Below, piece after piece: positions 1 through 8,552 of a DNA stretch of 64,000 nt. A program made the translations under genes and the position numbers. This DNA comes from Komagataeibacter melomenusus (GTDB lineage: Bacteria; Pseudomonadota; Alphaproteobacteria; Acetobacterales; Acetobacteraceae): assembly GCF_013155395.1 (NCBI RefSeq), contig NZ_JABJWC010000009.1, positions 39,949 through 103,948 on the forward strand, in the 5' to 3' direction. A model generated the notes under the pieces. That model had not been told where the DNA came from and ran no database searches. It saw only the letters and a list, made by a program, of their open reading frames with translations. Positions within the stretch are counted from its first letter, which is position 1, and each line of letters starts with the position of its first letter.

Positions 1-463
1 GCCATGACGGACAGAAAGGAGCGACGCCCCATTCCGGATACATGTTTTTGCAGCTTCATAAAATCCAACAGCATCTACCACCACACCCTCAAGAAGTCTG
101 AACCCATGTCACCGCCTGGCGGAACGCCTGCCGCGCCCTCGATACCCTGCCGTGCCATGACGCCTTAATCGGAAACTCCTCCATCCTGCAAGTCGAAGGC
201 GACCATTCCGGGACAGACTTTATTACTGAAAAGGACCATAACGTCTCTCCCCCCGGCGGTGAAACCGCCACCAGCGCCACAACTGGCTACAGGGAGGAGG
301 AAGTTGCATTTTTGTCACGCAGGAGCACATGGCGCCCCATAAAAACCGTTGATAATTCCTAAGGAAATGAAAGAAGAGACATGTGGCAAATGATCGCCGT
401 TCACTATGGTGCCATCTTTCGTAAAATTAAAAGGCGGAAAATATTTTTAAATTTCAAACCCGA
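1..463. other. Non-coding left edge, no supported gene
   Basis: I find no convincing coding sequence here. A 28-codon reading frame at 381-467 (+) begins MWQMIAVHYG after a purine-rich AGAAGAG, and a 63-codon minus-strand frame lies at 89-280, but neither resembles a known protein. Base composition drops to strongly AT-rich from about 420 onward, unlike the surrounding genes, which suggests a promoter or regulatory region. Confidence 0.5.
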
Positions 464-477
464 TTGATCTGAATCAA
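464..477. promoter_or_regulatory. Perfect FNR/FixK-type box
   Basis: The sequence TTGATCTGAATCAA matches the FNR-family consensus TTGAT-N4-ATCAA at every defined base, and the symmetry extends one more base on each side (ATTGAT/ATCAAT, 463-478). To the right, TATATA at 505-510 could act as a -10 element. To the left, AAAATA at 438-443 reads TATTTT on the minus strand. Neither gives the exact -41.5 spacing of a class II FNR promoter, so the direction of control is unclear. That an FNR-type protein binds here is inferred from the consensus only. Confidence 0.5.
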
Positions 478-504
478 TGCTTTTTGGGTAATTCGCCGCG
501 GCAG

Positions 505-635
505 TATATAAGTTGCCTTTATTATATATTAATATAAAAAAAGTTGCCTTGCCATAGCGCACCCACGCTTCGCGCAAAGATATTTGTCAAAAACGCAGTA
601 CATACGAAAAACCCGCCTTGCGGCGGGTTTTCATT
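505..635 (+). ncRNA. Possible small RNA between FNR-like box and terminator
   Basis: A -10-like TATATA (505-510) lies about 35 bp right of the FNR-type box, and a strong hairpin terminator ends at 631, so a transcript of about 115-120 nt without a coding frame is possible. The decamer AAGTTGCCTT occurs twice (510-519 and 541-550), separated by an AT-rich stretch. The same hairpin also terminates tRNA-Glu from the other side, so the terminator alone does not prove a plus-strand RNA. The spacing of the box to the -10 is not canonical. This is a hypothesis. Confidence 0.25.
608..631 (-). terminator. Rho-independent terminator of tRNA-Glu (bidirectional)
   Basis: A perfect 10-bp stem (AAAACCCGCC with GGCGGGTTTT) closes a TTGC loop. 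Read on the minus strand it follows the tRNA-Glu 3' end by 34 bp and ends in a run of Ts. Read on the plus strand it also ends in TTTT. Confidence 0.85.
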
Positions 636-665
636 CAGTCGGCCTTGTAACATCCAGCCAAGGCT

Positions 666-741
666 GGCGTCCCGTAGGGGATTCGAACCCCTGTTGCCGC
701 CGTGAGAGGGCAGTGTCCTAGGCCTCTAGACGAACGGGACA
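666..741 (-). tRNA. tRNA-Glu (anticodon CTC)
   Basis: The minus strand folds into a full cloverleaf: acceptor GTCCCGT pairs with ACGGGAC, the D arm is GTCT/GGAC, the anticodon stem CTGCC/GGCGG carries loop CTCTCAC with anticodon CTC at positions 34-36, and the T arm contains GGTTCGAATCC. The 3' CCA is encoded (666-668). It reads GAG codons. A terminator follows at 608-631. Confidence 0.97.
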
Positions 742-775
742 AAAGGCCGGTAGCCGCCTTCTAAGCGATGTTGCG

Positions 776-809
776 GGGGCATGCAAGCAAAGAATCATGC
801 ATGCCCCCA
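776..809 (-). terminator. Long hairpin downstream of the DUF6476 gene
   Basis: GGGGGCATGCA (776-786) and TGCATGCCCCC (799-809) form a perfect 11-bp stem around a 12-nt loop. It begins nine bases after the stop codon of the minus-strand gene at 819 and lies between that gene and tRNA-Glu. There is no T-run, so it may act as an mRNA 3' end stabiliser or a terminator that needs Rho. Confidence 0.55.
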
Positions 810-818
810 CATTTCCGT

Positions 819-1172
819 TCAGGGCTGCCCCAGCACCAGCCGCGCCGTGATGCGCCGCGCAGCGGGGTCCCATACGATGATGCGCTCGGCCACGCCGCCG
901 CCTGCCAGCGCCACGGCCAGCAGGCCGTCCGCCCGCGCGGTGACCGAACGCACGCTCGTGCCCGGCGGTTCGTCAACCACAAGCGCCGCCTGTGCCGGCA
1001 TGTCCGGCCCGGCCACCGCGGGGCCTGCCACAGCCATCGCGGCCACTGGCGGGGGGGCGGGATGCATCATGCGATGCACCAGCACGCCCACCAGCGCCAG
1101 CGACCCGAGGAACAGCAGAACCCCCATGCCGATCACCGCGGCGAGCAGCGCGCGCGATCCCTGTTTTTCCAT
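819..1172 (-). CDS. DUF6476 family small membrane protein
   Basis: This encodes 117 residues from the MEKQG start; longer upstream extensions have no family-like sequence. One hydrophobic helix spans about residues 8-33 (LLAAVIGMGVLLFLGSLALV). A proline/alanine-rich linker follows, and then a small C-terminal domain (about 60-117) with the pattern PPGTSVRSV...ADGLLAVALAGGG...ERIIVWDPAARRITARL, typical of the alphaproteobacterial DUF6476 family. It is probably anchored in the inner membrane with the small domain outside the bilayer. Function is unknown. It is divergent from rluD with a 48-bp gap, an arrangement I believe is common in related bacteria. Confidence 0.7.
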   Translation of the reverse strand: MEKQGSRALLAAVIGMGVLLFLGSLALVGVLVHRMMHPAPPPVAAMAVAGPAVAGPDMPAQAALVVDEPPGTSVRSVTARADGLLAVALAGGGVAERIIVWDPAARRITARLVLGQP

Positions 1173-1220
1173 TCCGTGCTTTCCGTTCCCGAATACCGTT
1201 TTTTCCGATAGACACATGCC

Positions 1221-2192
1221 ATGAACGACACTGCCCCCCCTGCCCCGATCATCGCCACCGCCGATGATGCAGGCCAGCGCACCGACCGCTTTATTGCCAA
1301 CGCGGTCGAAAGCCTTTCGCGCTCGCGCGTCAAGTCCCTTATGGAAAGCGGGCACCTGCTGCGCAATGGCGATCCGCTGCGCGACCCGGCCGAACCCGTG
1401 CGGGCAGGCATGTGTTATGAAATTCGCCTCCCCCCCGCAATCCCCGCAACGCCGCAGAGCCAGGACATCGCACTCACCATATTATACGAGGACCGCGACC
1501 TGATCGTGCTCGACAAGCCCGCCGGCATGGTGGTGCATCCCGCACCGGGCAATGAGGACGGCACGCTGGTCAACGCCCTGCTCGCCCATTGCGGCGAGAG
1601 CCTGACCGGCATCGGCGGTGAAAAGCGCCCCGGAATCGTGCACCGGCTGGACAAGGACACATCGGGCCTCATGGTCGCCGCCAAGACCGAGATGGCGCAT
1701 CAGGCCCTGTCCCTTGCCTTTGCCGAGCGGCGGATCGACCGCGCGTACGAGGCCCTGTGCTGGGGCATCCCCACACCGGCCAGCGGGTCGTTCGATGGCG
1801 CGATCGGGCGCGACAGGCGCGACCGCAAGCGCATGGCGGTGGTGACCGGCACCAGCGGCAAGCACGCGCTCACCCATTACCGGATTCTCAATACCTTCCA
1901 TGGCGGGCTTGCGCATGTGCAATGCAAGCTGGCCACCGGGCGCACGCACCAGATCCGGGTGCATTTTGCCCATGCCGGGCACGCGCTGGTGGGCGACCCG
2001 GTCTATCTGCGCCGCATCCCCGCCGCCGCCCGCGCCCTGCCGCCCGCGGCAAAGACCGCAGCGCTGGATTTTGGCCGCCAGGCGCTGCATGCGCGCAGGC
2101 TGGGCTTCATCCACCCGCGCAGCGGCGAGGAGATGCTGTTTGAAAGCGCGCCGCCGGAAGACTTTCGCCAGCTTCTGGCCGATATTGCCTGA
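1221..2192 (+). CDS. rluD: Large-subunit rRNA pseudouridine synthase, RluD type
   Basis: The 323-residue product converts specific uridines in 23S rRNA (positions 1911, 1915 and 1917 for E. coli RluD) to pseudouridine. An N-terminal S4-like RNA-binding domain covers about residues 16-72 (DRFIANAVESLSRSRVKSLM). The catalytic domain holds the signature HRLDKDTSG at 141-149, with Asp144 the expected nucleophile, and the motif KLATGRTHQIRVH typical of RluA-family enzymes. Length fits the family. It lies immediately before rpoH on the same strand, the usual order in Alphaproteobacteria. No strong ribosome site precedes the chosen ATG, so the start is less certain than the function. Confidence 0.9.
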   Translation: MNDTAPPAPIIATADDAGQRTDRFIANAVESLSRSRVKSLMESGHLLRNGDPLRDPAEPVRAGMCYEIRLPPAIPATPQSQDIALTILYEDRDLIVLDKPAGMVVHPAPGNEDGTLVNALLAHCGESLTGIGGEKRPGIVHRLDKDTSGLMVAAKTEMAHQALSLAFAERRIDRAYEALCWGIPTPASGSFDGAIGRDRRDRKRMAVVTGTSGKHALTHYRILNTFHGGLAHVQCKLATGRTHQIRVHFAHAGHALVGDPVYLRRIPAAARALPPAAKTAALDFGRQALHARRLGFIHPRSGEEMLFESAPPEDFRQLLADIA

Positions 2193-2208
2193 TTATCAGG
2201 CATATTCA

Positions 2209-2435
2209 TTGACACGAGCAGGAACAATGCTTATGTTCGATGATTGTTCGCCGGGGCCGACGCCCCCAGGCTAACTGGACGTCCTGTATGGAACTGCCCA
2301 GGATGGGGGTTGCATGCAGGGACGTGAGAAGTCCAGTCGTGCGTCTAGCAGAGTGATGATGCAACCCGCCCGGTCACAATGACGTTGAGCCGGATTACAG
2401 CTGCCCCCATCCCTCTGGTACAGGAGTCCGTTGCA
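2209..2435 (+). promoter_or_regulatory. Promoter and structured leader of rpoH
   Basis: TTGACA at 2209-2214 and TTATGT at 2231-2236 (16-bp spacer) resemble a sigma-70 promoter, which would give a leader of about 190 nt. The leader can form a GGGGC/GCCCC hairpin (2253-2266) and a long hairpin in which ACTGGAC (2274-2280) pairs with GTCCAGT (2331-2337) and GTCC (2281-2284) with GGAC (2320-2323). Inside this hairpin, GGGTTGCAT (2307-2315) is perfectly complementary to ATGCAACCC (2359-2367) outside it, so two mutually exclusive folds are possible. The ribosome site AGGAG is at 2422-2426. Confidence 0.5.
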
Positions 2436-3332
2436 ATGGCCTCTTCTGCTCTTATTTCCGGTCCCGAAAACAACCTCTCCAAATACCTTCGGGACATCCG
2501 CAAATTCCCCATGCTCTCCCCCGAGGAGGAGCTTCGCCTCTCCCATCGCTGGAAGGACAAGGGCGATACCGAAGCCGCCCACAAGCTTGTCACCTCCCAC
2601 CTGCGCCTCGTGGCCAAGATCGCCATGGGCTATCGCGGCTATGGCCTGCCGGTGGGCGAACTGATCAGCGAAGGCAATATCGGGATGATGCAGGCCGTGC
2701 GCCGCTTCGACCCCGATCGGGGCTTCCGCCTGGCCACATACGCCATGTGGTGGATCCGTGCCGCGATACAGGAATACATCCTGCATAGCTGGTCACTGGT
2801 GAAGATCGGCACAACCGCCGCCCAGAAAAAACTTTTCTTCAACCTGCGTCGCCTCAAGGGCCAGATGCAGGCCATTGACGATGGCGACCTCAAACCCGAG
2901 CAGGTCAACAAGATCGCCCAGTCCCTCGGCGTGCCCGAGCAGGACGTGGTGAACATGAACCGCCGCCTCGCCGCCCCCGACCACAGCCTGAACGCGCCGC
3001 TGCGCATGGATGGCGAGGGCGAGTGGCAGGACTGGCTGGTGGATGACAACGACAACCAGGAACAGACCCTGGCGGAGAGCGAGGAATATTCCGGCCGCCA
3101 GGCGCTTCTGGCCAATGCCATGAAGGGCCTCAACGACCGCGAGCGCCACATCCTGACCGAGCGCAGGCTCAAGGATGAACCGGCTACGCTGGAAGAACTG
3201 TCGCATGTCTACAACATATCACGCGAGCGGGTGCGCCAGATCGAGGTCCGTGCCTTTGAAAAGGTACAGAGCGCGATGAAGGCCGAAGTCGCCACCCGCC
3301 GTGCGCAGCATGCGGAAGGGGCGGAAGCCTGA
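2436..3332 (+). CDS. rpoH: RNA polymerase heat-shock sigma factor RpoH (sigma-32)
   Basis: This 298-residue sigma factor directs RNA polymerase to heat-shock promoters. The ATG at 2436 is preceded by AGGAG at 9-nt spacing, which favours it over an upstream in-frame ATG at 2379. Region 2 contains LVTSHLRLVAKIAMGYRGYG and the -10-melting segment FDPDRGFRLATYAMWWIRAAIQ (split here only for description). The RpoH box QKKLFFNLR lies at 130-138 and separates RpoH from housekeeping sigma factors. Region 4 near the C-terminus has a helix-turn-helix ending SRERVRQIEVRA. The long structured leader may add post-transcriptional control, as for rpoH in other bacteria, though by a mechanism that is not established here. 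Confidence 0.96.
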   Translation: MASSALISGPENNLSKYLRDIRKFPMLSPEEELRLSHRWKDKGDTEAAHKLVTSHLRLVAKIAMGYRGYGLPVGELISEGNIGMMQAVRRFDPDRGFRLATYAMWWIRAAIQEYILHSWSLVKIGTTAAQKKLFFNLRRLKGQMQAIDDGDLKPEQVNKIAQSLGVPEQDVVNMNRRLAAPDHSLNAPLRMDGEGEWQDWLVDDNDNQEQTLAESEEYSGRQALLANAMKGLNDRERHILTERRLKDEPATLEELSHVYNISRERVRQIEVRAFEKVQSAMKAEVATRRAQHAEGAEA

Positions 3333-3366
3333 AATAAAGGCGGCGTTCTTTAAAGCTTTTAAAATT

Positions 3367-3401
3367 AAAGCCCCGCATGCCAATGGCCTGCGGGGCTTTT
3401 T
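3367..3401 (+). terminator. Rho-independent terminator of rpoH
   Basis: AAAGCCCCGCA (3367-3377) pairs with TGCGGGGCTTT (3389-3399) around an 11-nt loop and runs into five Ts. It lies 34 bp after the rpoH stop codon. Confidence 0.9.
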
Positions 3402-3417
3402 CTTTGAAAATAATAAG

Positions 3418-3492
3418 AAGTTTTTGGTGAAGCTTTTTTCAAAAAGCTTCAAAAAATGCCGCCCTCCAGTATGAAGGGCGGCACCCAAGAAC
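3418..3492. repeat. Double-hairpin dispersed repeat, copy 1
   Basis: Two adjacent hairpins are bounded by inverted ends (AAGTTTTTGG on the left, CACCCAAGAAC on the right). Hairpin A is GAAGCTTTTTT/AAAAAGCTTC and hairpin B is GCCGCCCT/AGGGCGGC. It sits between the convergent rpoH and purA, in addition to the separate rpoH terminator, and may terminate purA. Confidence 0.85.
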
Positions 3493-3508
3493 ATCTATCC
3501 AGCCGCGA

Positions 3509-4798
3509 TCAGTCCTCGAACGGGTCGCGCATCAGGATGGTGTCATCACGCTCGGGGCTGGTGGAAAGCAGGGTGACCGGCGCCTCCACCAGTTCCTCGA
3601 TGCGGCGGACATACTTGATGGCCTGCGCGGGCAGTTCGGCCCAGGAGCGTGCGCCCTTCGTGCTGTCCTTCCAGCCTTCCATCCTCTCGAACACCGGGCG
3701 GATGCGCTGCTGCGCGCCGGGCGCCGAGGGGAAGTGCTTCGTGGTCTTGCCGTCGAGTTCGTAGCCCACGCAGATGCTGATCTCGTCCAGCCCGTCCAGC
3801 ACGTCCAGCTTGGTCAGGGCCAGGCCATTCACGCCGCCCACGCGCACCGCACGGCGCACCAGCACGGCATCAAACCAGCCACAGCGGCGGGGGCGGCCCG
3901 TCACGGTGCCGAATTCATGCCCGCGCTCGCCAATGATGCGGCCCATCTCGTCATGCAGTTCGCTGGGGAACGGCCCCTCGCCCACGCGGGTGGTGTAGGC
4001 CTTGGCAATGCCCAGCACGAAGCCGATGCTCGTCGGCCCCACGCCAGCCCCCGTACCCGCATTGGCGGCAACGGTATTGGATGAGGTCACATACGGGTAG
4101 GTGCCGTGGTCGACATCAAGCATCACGGCCTGCGCGCCCTCGAACAGGATGCGCGAACCGCCACGGCGGCTGTCATCAAGCAGGTCCCACACAGGCGCCA
4201 TGAAGGGCAGCACGCGGGGGGCGACAGTGTTGAGGAAGGCGAGCAGTTCGGCCTTGGTGAAGGTCTCGGCACCCAGCCCCTTGAGCAGGGTGTTGTGGTG
4301 CAGCAGCAGTTCGTCAAGCTTCCAGTCCAGCGTTTCCGGCTCGGCCAGGTCGCACAGGCGGATGGCGCGGCGGGCCACCTTGTCCTCATAGGCGGGGCCG
4401 ATGCCGCGCCCGGTGGTGCCGATCTTGCGCTCGCCACGGGCCGCTTCGCGCGCGCGGTCAAGCGCGCCATGCACGGGCAGGATCAGGGGGGCGTTTTCCG
4501 CGATCTTCAGCGTATCGGGCGTGACCTTCAGGCCCTGGGCGGTCACGCGGTCGATTTCCTTGAGCAGCGCCTCGGGGTCAACCACCACGCCATTGCCGAT
4601 CACGCCCATCTTGCCGCGTACGAGGCCAGAGGGCAGCAGGGAGAGCTTGTAGGTCTGCTCACCCACAACCAGCGTGTGGCCCGCATTGTGGCCGCCCTGA
4701 AAGCGCACGACCACATCGGCGCGGCTGGCCAGCCAGTCCACGATCTTTCCCTTGCCCTCGTCACCCCACTGGGTGCCGATCACGGTGACGTTGGACAT
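3509..4798 (-). CDS. purA: Adenylosuccinate synthetase
   Basis: The 429-residue enzyme joins IMP and aspartate using GTP, the first step from IMP to AMP. The P-loop GDEGKGK is at 12-18; the catalytic Asp13 and His41 (GGHNAGHT) match the E. coli numbering. Other family blocks are visible, including [14 protein letters not shown] and the C-terminal [14 protein letters not shown]. The ATG at 4798 is preceded by AGGAG at seven-base spacing, so an upstream in-frame extension of 11 codons is unlikely. It lies 83 bp after hisZ on the same strand and is probably cotranscribed with it. Confidence 0.97.
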   Translation of the reverse strand: MSNVTVIGTQWGDEGKGKIVDWLASRADVVVRFQGGHNAGHTLVVGEQTYKLSLLPSGLVRGKMGVIGNGVVVDPEALLKEIDRVTAQGLKVTPDTLKIAENAPLILPVHGALDRAREAARGERKIGTTGRGIGPAYEDKVARRAIRLCDLAEPETLDWKLDELLLHHNTLLKGLGAETFTKAELLAFLNTVAPRVLPFMAPVWDLLDDSRRGGSRILFEGAQAVMLDVDHGTYPYVTSSNTVAANAGTGAGVGPTSIGFVLGIAKAYTTRVGEGPFPSELHDEMGRIIGERGHEFGTVTGRPRRCGWFDAVLVRRAVRVGGVNGLALTKLDVLDGLDEISICVGYELDGKTTKHFPSAPGAQQRIRPVFERMEGWKDSTKGARSWAELPAQAIKYVRRIEELVEAPVTLLSTSPERDDTILMRDPFED

Positions 4799-4881
4799 TT
4801 CATGCTCCTTGATATGCTGCCCGGCAGCCACTGCGCGGCCAGCCGGAAAAAACGGGGTCGGTTCAGAAAAAAGAAATCGGT

Positions 4882-6039
4882 TTAGACTTCGGCGCCATTC
4901 ACCGGCACGAGCTGGCCATCCACCACCACCAGCGTGCAGGCCAGCAGGGCGGCCTGCACCAGCGGGTCTTCATCGGGGCCAAGGGCGCTGACCGTGGCAT
5001 AGCCCGCAGCCCGCAGGGCGGCCGCCTTTTCCGCCGGCGTGCCCCACGGCACGAAGATGCGCGTGCGGCTGGGCAGGGGCGGCGCCGCGCGCAGGATGAT
5101 GTCGGGCCGCAGGGTGATGCCACAGGCCGGTTCATCATCGTTGGACAGGTAGCGCCCGCCCCGGCCCAGCTCCTCGCGCTGCCCGGCAGCATAAACGCTC
5201 ACGCACACGCCGGTATGATACTGCCAGCCCCGGAACTCCACCGGGTCCACCGTCAGGCGGATGCCGGGCACGCGGGCCTCGATGGCGGCAACGGTGGCCG
5301 CCAGTCGCTCGCTCAGGGCGCGCACGGCAGGCGGCAGGTCAACAGCTGCCAGCTCGGCCAGCGCGCCCTGCGCCGGGCCTGCCGCGTGCAGGAGGCGGAT
5401 CAGCACATCGGCCAGTGCGCCGCCATGCCGCGCCACGGCGGCGGCATCCTTGCGGTCAAGCGCGCGCATGAGCATGCCGCGCACGGAGCCCTCGAACCCG
5501 CCCGCATCGAGCAGGGCGGTGGTGAGGGCAGGCATGGTCAGGTCGAAGGACACGCCGCGCACCTGCAATGTGGCCAGGCACTCGGCGGCCAGGGCCACGA
5601 TTTCCGCATCCGCATGCGGGCCATCGGGGCCGATCAGTTCCACGCCCGCCTGCGAGATCTGCCGATCCCCCTCGCCGCGGTTGGGGGCCATGAGAATGCA
5701 CGGCCCGGCATAGGACAGGCGCAGCGGGCGCGGCACGTCAGGCAGGCGCGTTGCCGCAATGCGGGCGATCTGGGGCGTCATGTCCGGCCGCAGCGCCATC
5801 ATGCGCCGCGTATCGGGGTCCATCAGGCGGAAGGTCTGCGCCGCCACCGCCGCCCCCGCGCCAGAGAGCAGGGTGGTCTCGAATTCCAGCAGCGGCGGGG
5901 TCACGCGGTCATACCCATGGGCTGCGAACACGCGCACCAGGGTCTCGACGCCCGCAGCCTCGGCCTCGGCCTCGGGGGGGAGCCGGTCCACGAACCCGGC
6001 AGGCAGAAGGGCTGGGTTGAACGGCGGGTCATCAGTCAT
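4882..6039 (-). CDS. hisZ: ATP phosphoribosyltransferase regulatory subunit HisZ
   Basis: This 385-residue protein is a histidyl-tRNA-synthetase-like paralogue that, in bacteria with short HisG, forms the HisG-HisZ complex for the first step of histidine synthesis. It shows class II synthetase-like segments: [19 protein letters not shown] near residue 35, the motif 2-like [24 protein letters not shown] (described, not contiguous in full) around 85-110, and [28 protein letters not shown]. It lacks a C-terminal anticodon-binding domain. The loss of the catalytic HisRS blocks and the short length argue against a true HisS. It sits between serC and purA on the same strand. A hisG gene is not in this window. 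Confidence 0.88.
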   Translation of the reverse strand: MTDDPPFNPALLPAGFVDRLPPEAEAEAAGVETLVRVFAAHGYDRVTPPLLEFETTLLSGAGAAVAAQTFRLMDPDTRRMMALRPDMTPQIARIAATRLPDVPRPLRLSYAGPCILMAPNRGEGDRQISQAGVELIGPDGPHADAEIVALAAECLATLQVRGVSFDLTMPALTTALLDAGGFEGSVRGMLMRALDRKDAAAVARHGGALADVLIRLLHAAGPAQGALAELAAVDLPPAVRALSERLAATVAAIEARVPGIRLTVDPVEFRGWQYHTGVCVSVYAAGQREELGRGGRYLSNDDEPACGITLRPDIILRAAPPLPSRTRIFVPWGTPAEKAAALRAAGYATVSALGPDEDPLVQAALLACTLVVVDGQLVPVNGAEV

Positions 6040-6122
6040 GGCAGGGCCTATCGTGCTGCATCATGCCCGCGGGCGCGCGGCCCAAGGCATGATGGATCGG
6101 ACATGGAAGGAGAATGGAGGGA

Positions 6123-7295
6123 TCAGGCGTGTTCGCGCCGCACCTGCGCATAAGCCCAGTCAAGCCACGGCAGCACGGCCGCGAGGTCTGCGGTCTCGAC
6201 CGTGGCCCCGCCCCACAGCCGCAGGCCCGGCGGGGCATCGCGGTAGCTGCCCACATCCATGGCGACACCTTCCTCGCCCAGCAGGGCGACAATCTTCTTC
6301 GCCGCCGCCGTCTGGGCCGCGTGATCGAGTGCTGTAAACCAGGGGGCGACAATGCGCAGGCAGATGGCCGTGCTCGAACGGTGCGCGGGGTTGGGGGCGA
6401 GGAACCGTGCCCAGTCGGATTTTGCCTCCCATGCGGCGATGGTGGCCAGGTTGGCTTCGCTGCGCGCGATCAGCCCTTTCAGCCCGCCAATGCCTTCGGC
6501 CCATTTCAGGCCATCAAGCGCGTCTTCCACGCACAGCATGGAAGGCGTGTTGATGGTATCGCCCTTGAAGATGCCATCTATCAGGCCCTTGGCGTTGGTC
6601 AGGCGGAAGATCTTGGGCAGCGCGCGCGGCGCGGGCGTGGAGACCAGCCGCTCGACCGCGCGCGGGGAGAGCGCCAGCATGCCGTGGGCCGCCTCGCCGC
6701 CCAGCACCTTCTGCCACGACCATGTCACGACATCGAGCTTCTCCCACGGCAGGTCCATGGCGAAGGCGGCGGATGTGGCATCACAGATCACCAGCCCGTC
6801 GCGCTGCGTGGGGATGGCGGCATCATAGGGCAGGCGCGCGCCCGATGTGGTGCCGTTCCAGGTCAGCACCACGTCGCGCGACCAGTCCACCTGCGCCAGA
6901 TCCGGGATCTCGCCATATTCGGCCTTGAGCACGCGGGCCTCGGGCAGCCTGAGCTGGGCGATGATGTCATTGGCCCATGTGGCCGAGAAACTCTCGAACG
7001 CCAGCACGTCCACCGGGCGCGTGCCCAGGATCGACCACAGCACCATCTCGACGGCACCCGTGTCGGATGCGGGCACGATGCCGAGCACCCAGTCCCCGGG
7101 CATGCCCAGCATGGCCTTGGAGCGGGTAATGACCTCATTGAGCCGCGCGCGCCCTTCCGCCGAGCGGTGCGAGCGGCCCACCAGCGCATCGGCCAGGGCA
7201 ATGAGCGACCACCCCGGGCGCTTGGCGCACGGACCGGAGGAAAAGCGCGGATTGGCAGGCCGCACGGACGGCTTTGCAGTAAGGGCTTCAGGCAA
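6123..7295 (-). CDS. serC: Phosphoserine aminotransferase
   Basis: This PLP enzyme converts 3-phosphohydroxypyruvate to phosphoserine in serine synthesis and also serves pyridoxal phosphate synthesis. The conserved N-terminus [18 protein letters not shown], the block [12 protein letters not shown] and the PLP-lysine region [18 protein letters not shown] place it in the alphaproteobacterial SerC branch. The open frame extends upstream into tRNA-Leu, so the real start lies downstream. A TTG at 7295 with AGGA eleven bases before it gives 390 residues, the usual size. In many relatives serA follows serC; here hisZ follows directly after an 83-bp gap. Confidence 0.88.
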   Translation of the reverse strand: MPEALTAKPSVRPANPRFSSGPCAKRPGWSLIALADALVGRSHRSAEGRARLNEVITRSKAMLGMPGDWVLGIVPASDTGAVEMVLWSILGTRPVDVLAFESFSATWANDIIAQLRLPEARVLKAEYGEIPDLAQVDWSRDVVLTWNGTTSGARLPYDAAIPTQRDGLVICDATSAAFAMDLPWEKLDVVTWSWQKVLGGEAAHGMLALSPRAVERLVSTPAPRALPKIFRLTNAKGLIDGIFKGDTINTPSMLCVEDALDGLKWAEGIGGLKGLIARSEANLATIAAWEAKSDWARFLAPNPAHRSSTAICLRIVAPWFTALDHAAQTAAAKKIVALLGEEGVAMDVGSYRDAPPGLRLWGGATVETADLAAVLPWLDWAYAQVRREHA

Positions 7296-7361
7296 GGGAG
7301 ATAACGTCCTGTTCGCGACACGGGCATTGGCACGGCAACACCGCCAACCGGTGCGCCAGAC

Positions 7362-7445
7362 TGGTGCGAGAGGGGGGATTCGAACCCCCATGCCTTGCGG
7401 CGGTCGATTTTGAGTCGACTACGTCTACCGTTCCGTCACTCTCGC
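7362..7445 (-). tRNA. tRNA-Leu (anticodon CAA)
   Basis: The minus strand gives acceptor GCGAGAG/CTCTCGC, anticodon stem GTCGA/TCGAC with loop CTCAAAA (anticodon CAA), a long variable arm typical of class II tRNAs, T arm GGGGGTTCGAATCCCCC and encoded CCA (7362-7364). It reads UUG codons. It lies between argC and serC. Confidence 0.96.
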
Positions 7446-7521
7446 ATACAGGCACCCCGCCCGGAACAGGACGGATGATACCATGGCAATCAGTCCATGG
7501 ACGTCTTGCGGACCCGCTATA

Positions 7522-8457
7522 TCACACCGGCGGCGGCGGCTCCAGCCCCAGCATCAACGCCAGATTCTGGATCGCCGCCCCCGACGCGCCCTTGCCCAGA
7601 TTGTCCAGCCGCGCGGTCAGCACCGCCTGGCCCAGCGCTTCATCGCCATGCACGCGCAGTTCCATCCGGTCGGTGCCCGCCAGCGCATCGGCCACCAGCT
7701 TGGCACACGGTTCGGCCACCGTAATGCGATCGGAACCTGCATAATGCGCCGCCAGCACCCCGTGCAGGTCGGCAAGGCCGACAGTGCCGGGCAGCAGGTC
7801 GAGATGCAGCGGCACGGACACGATCATGCCCTGCGCAAAATGCCCGACCGAGGGTACGAACAGCGGCAGTTGCGCAAGACCCGCATACAGCTTCATTTCC
7901 GCAATGTGCTTGTGGCCAAGACCCAGCCCGTACAGCTCGAAGGCCGGGCCGCCATCGCGCTCATGCGCCTCGATCATGCTGCGGCCGCCGCCGCTGTAGC
8001 CGCTCACGGCATTGATTGTGATGGGGTAGTCATCGGGCACCAGCCCGGCCTTGACCAGCGGGCGCAGCAGCGCCACCAGCCCCGTGGGGTAGCAGCCGGG
8101 GTTGGACACGCGCGCCGCCTGGCGGATGCGCCCGGGCTGGGCGGCATCCATTTCGGGAAAGCCGTAAACCCAGGCCGGGTCGGTGCGGAACGCGGTGCTG
8201 GCATCAAGGATGCGCGGCGCCGCCGCGCCCATGCCGTCGGCCATGGCCACGGCTTCCTTCGCTGCCGCATCGGGCAGGCACAGCACCACCACATCGACTG
8301 CGGCCATCATCTCGCGCCGGGCGTCGGGGTCCTTGCGGCGGGCGGGGTCGATGGAGCGCAGCGTAACCGGCAGGTGTCGGAGCCGCTCGCGGATGCCAAG
8401 CCCCGTGGTACCTGCCTCGCCATCGATAAAGACCGTCGCCTGTCCGTCGCTGCTCAT
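7522..8457 (-). CDS. argC: N-acetyl-gamma-glutamyl-phosphate reductase
   Basis: This 311-residue NADPH enzyme makes N-acetylglutamate semialdehyde in arginine synthesis. The nucleotide-binding turn GEAGTTG is at 13-19, and SNPGCYPTG at 118-126 holds the catalytic Cys122. The length and the short N-terminal domain fit the type 2 ArgC found in proteobacteria rather than the longer 340-residue type. Downstream blocks include [16 protein letters not shown] and [10 protein letters not shown]. It stands alone rather than in an arg operon and is divergent from mazG with a gap of about 95 bp. Confidence 0.94.
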   Translation of the reverse strand: MSSDGQATVFIDGEAGTTGLGIRERLRHLPVTLRSIDPARRKDPDARREMMAAVDVVVLCLPDAAAKEAVAMADGMGAAAPRILDASTAFRTDPAWVYGFPEMDAAQPGRIRQAARVSNPGCYPTGLVALLRPLVKAGLVPDDYPITINAVSGYSGGGRSMIEAHERDGGPAFELYGLGLGHKHIAEMKLYAGLAQLPLFVPSVGHFAQGMIVSVPLHLDLLPGTVGLADLHGVLAAHYAGSDRITVAEPCAKLVADALAGTDRMELRVHGDEALGQAVLTARLDNLGKGASGAAIQNLALMLGLEPPPPV

Positions 8458-8552
8458 GTGCCGTGTATCCTGATAAGAACTTCCCGCTGCGGGGTGTGCG
8501 ATCTATACAAAACCTGCGCCCGACCGCAACACAAACAGGCAGGAACCACCCC

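Noticed and set aside
381..467. Tiny frame MWQMIAVHYG... with purine-rich upstream
   Set aside because: Twenty-eight codons in AT-rich non-coding DNA; its stop overlaps the FNR-type box; no homology recognised. Kept only as a note.
463..478. Shared 12-mer with the GntR-gene palindrome as a common operator
   Set aside because: The site at 463 is fully explained by the FNR consensus, and the symmetry centres of the two sites differ, so the shared 12-mer is probably chance.
2253..2345. SRP (4.5S) or 6S RNA in the rpoH upstream region
   Set aside because: The region is structured, but the conserved SRP tetraloop region (GGAAGGAAGCAGCC type) and the 6S central bubble are not present.
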